Assembly (NCBI GenBank): GCA_029987045.1
Contig: DALTWN010000076.1
Location: 1-5,330, forward strand
Length of the DNA: 5,330 bases
Direction of reading: 5' to 3'
Source: Methanocorpusculum sp.
GTDB lineage: Archaea > Halobacteriota > Methanomicrobia > Methanomicrobiales > Methanocorpusculaceae
Shown here piece by piece: positions 4,517-5,330 of the stretch; within the stretch, counting starts at the first letter, position 1, and the number at the start of each line of letters is the position of its first letter. The notes under the pieces were generated by a model. That model did not search any database and was not told the DNA's origin. It saw nothing but the letters and a program-made list of their open reading frames with translations. The position numbers and the translations under genes are program-made.

Positions 4517-5330
4517 TTATTTCAGGAGTTTTTCGATTTCTTCCTGTCTACCGGCAAGAGCACACCCGCCGTCATGGGAAACCGAGAGAAATCCTGCTTC
4601 GTTCATACGGTAGAACAGCGGCGACTGCAGGGCATCACGGAGTGTTGCGGTCCTGAGATTGCAATCGGATACCGGTGAAAACGGACACGGTTCGGCATCC
4701 CCATACGGATTGATATGGAAAAAACCCCTGCCGGCAGCAAGACATCCACCCATGTATTCTTCATCTCCCGGAAAAGAAAGGAACCAGACAGACCGATATC
4801 TCTTGCGGGCTTCAGCGAGACAGTCAGCAAGCAGATTTCTCTCATCAGCTGTCAGTTCCAGGTGCCTGTCATGTTCCGCAGTCGCGGTATATTCGATCAG
4901 GAAAACAACCGCCACTCCGCTATCTTCCAGCATCTTCAGGAATGCAGGAGACGTGACTTCATGGATGTTTCCGGTACTGACCGTGATACTCATTCCGAAG
5001 AGAATTCCTTTCTTTCTCAGTCCGCATGCCGTAGCCATGATTGCATCAAATACTCCCTGCCCACGGCGTTCATCGGTTGTTTCTCTGCCGCCTTCAAGAC
5101 TGAATACCGGCACCAGATTCCGCGATGCATCAAACAGTTCGACCATCGATACATCAAGCAGCGTGCCGTTAGTAAAGACAGGAAAGATGAGATTCTTCTC
5201 CGCAGCGGCAGTCCGGATGATTTCAGGGTTCATCATCGGCTCACCACCGGTCAGCAGAATAAACGAGATTCCAAGCGAATCCGCTTCCCGAAACAGACGC
5301 TGCCAGTCCGACGGCGATAATGGTTCACGT
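4517..5330 (-). CDS. Radical SAM enzyme with a C-terminal cysteine-rich auxiliary-cluster region (5' truncated)
   Basis: The open frame runs off the right edge: the 31 codons upstream of the Met-Met pair at 5236 are open and end in 'LLTGGEP', the conserved radical SAM Gly-Gly-Glu motif that contacts S-adenosylmethionine. The start and the CX3CX2C cluster motif must therefore lie beyond 5330, and an ATG start at 5236 would be wrong. About 270 residues are visible. After the TIM-barrel part ('FTNGTLL', 'VPVFSLEGG', 'GMSITVS') the C-terminal region has 'GGCLAAGRGFFHINPYGD', 'EPCPF', 'SDC' and 'DGGC'. Its four Cys, 165, 184, 192 and 225 counted from the inner Met, could ligate one auxiliary [4Fe-4S] cluster as in SPASM/twitch-type enzymes. 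The 'INPYGDAEPCPF' segment is typical of that group. The substrate is unknown. No partner peptide or carrier is visible, although one could lie outside the window. Confidence 0.88.
   Translation of the reverse strand, partial: REPLSPSDWQRLFREADSLGISFILLTGGEPMMNPEIIRTAAAEKNLIFPVFTNGTLLDVSMVELFDASRNLVPVFSLEGGRETTDERRGQGVFDAIMATACGLRKKGILFGMSITVSTGNIHEVTSPAFLKMLEDSGVAVVFLIEYTATAEHDRHLELTADERNLLADCLAEARKRYRSVWFLSFPGDEEYMGGCLAAGRGFFHINPYGDAEPCPFSPVSDCNLRTATLRDALQSPLFYRMNEAGFLSVSHDGGCALAGRQEEIEKLLK

Noticed and set aside
4715..5320. Plus-strand 201-codon open frame opposite the radical SAM gene
   Set aside because: Although long, it is antisense to a frame with GGEP and cysteine-region motifs. The predicted peptide is rich in Arg, Ser and His with no family resemblance.
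1..5330. CRISPR array, tRNA, rRNA or insertion sequence
   Set aside because: No regularly spaced direct repeats, no cloverleaf-like segment, and no transposase-like frame or terminal inverted repeats were seen on either strand.

Overview
The window looks like part of the chromosome of a methanogenic archaeon, most plausibly in the Methanomicrobiales and perhaps close to Methanocorpusculum. This placement is an inference from gene content. It rests on three things: a cell-surface protein ending in an archaeal CTERM-like sorting tail, an iron-sulfur flavoprotein (Isf) type gene, and starts that lack Shine-Dalgarno sequences but sit at leaderless spacing downstream of TATA-like boxes. No rRNA, tRNA, CRISPR array, insertion sequence or phage gene is visible.

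Left part (1-1073): the last 36 codons of a plus-strand surface protein carry a Pro-Ala-Pro / hydrophobic helix / basic C-terminus. A T-rich stretch follows, and then a convergent minus-strand gene for a metallo-beta-lactamase-fold hydrolase of the COG1237 (dihydropterin synthase-like) group. This gene and the next are divergent and share a 90-base promoter region that holds a 20-base dyad.

Middle part (1074-2338): a ten-helix DMT/EamA-family permease is followed after 26 bases, on the same strand, by a 49-residue protein that ORF callers would usually miss. It has a near-perfect leucine-zipper heptad pattern and a C-terminal Cys-Ser-Thr-Cys-Gly-His tail. A second short open stretch continues in the same frame after its stop codon and runs into the 3' end of the next, convergent gene.

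Right part (2309-5330): three minus-strand genes. In transcription order they are a radical SAM enzyme (5' end outside the window), a four-cysteine iron-sulfur flavoprotein/NADPH-dependent FMN reductase family protein, and an ALDH3-like aldehyde dehydrogenase. The flavoprotein and the dehydrogenase each have their own TATA-like box at leaderless distance and inverted repeats upstream, so they are probably transcribed separately rather than as one operon. The dehydrogenase is clearly more AT-rich than its neighbours.

I see no single new multi-gene system. The neighbourhood looks like ordinary metabolic and stress-related genes. The points most worth a second look are the zipper-plus-CxxCGH microprotein, the inverted repeats upstream of the dehydrogenase, and the composition of the dehydrogenase.
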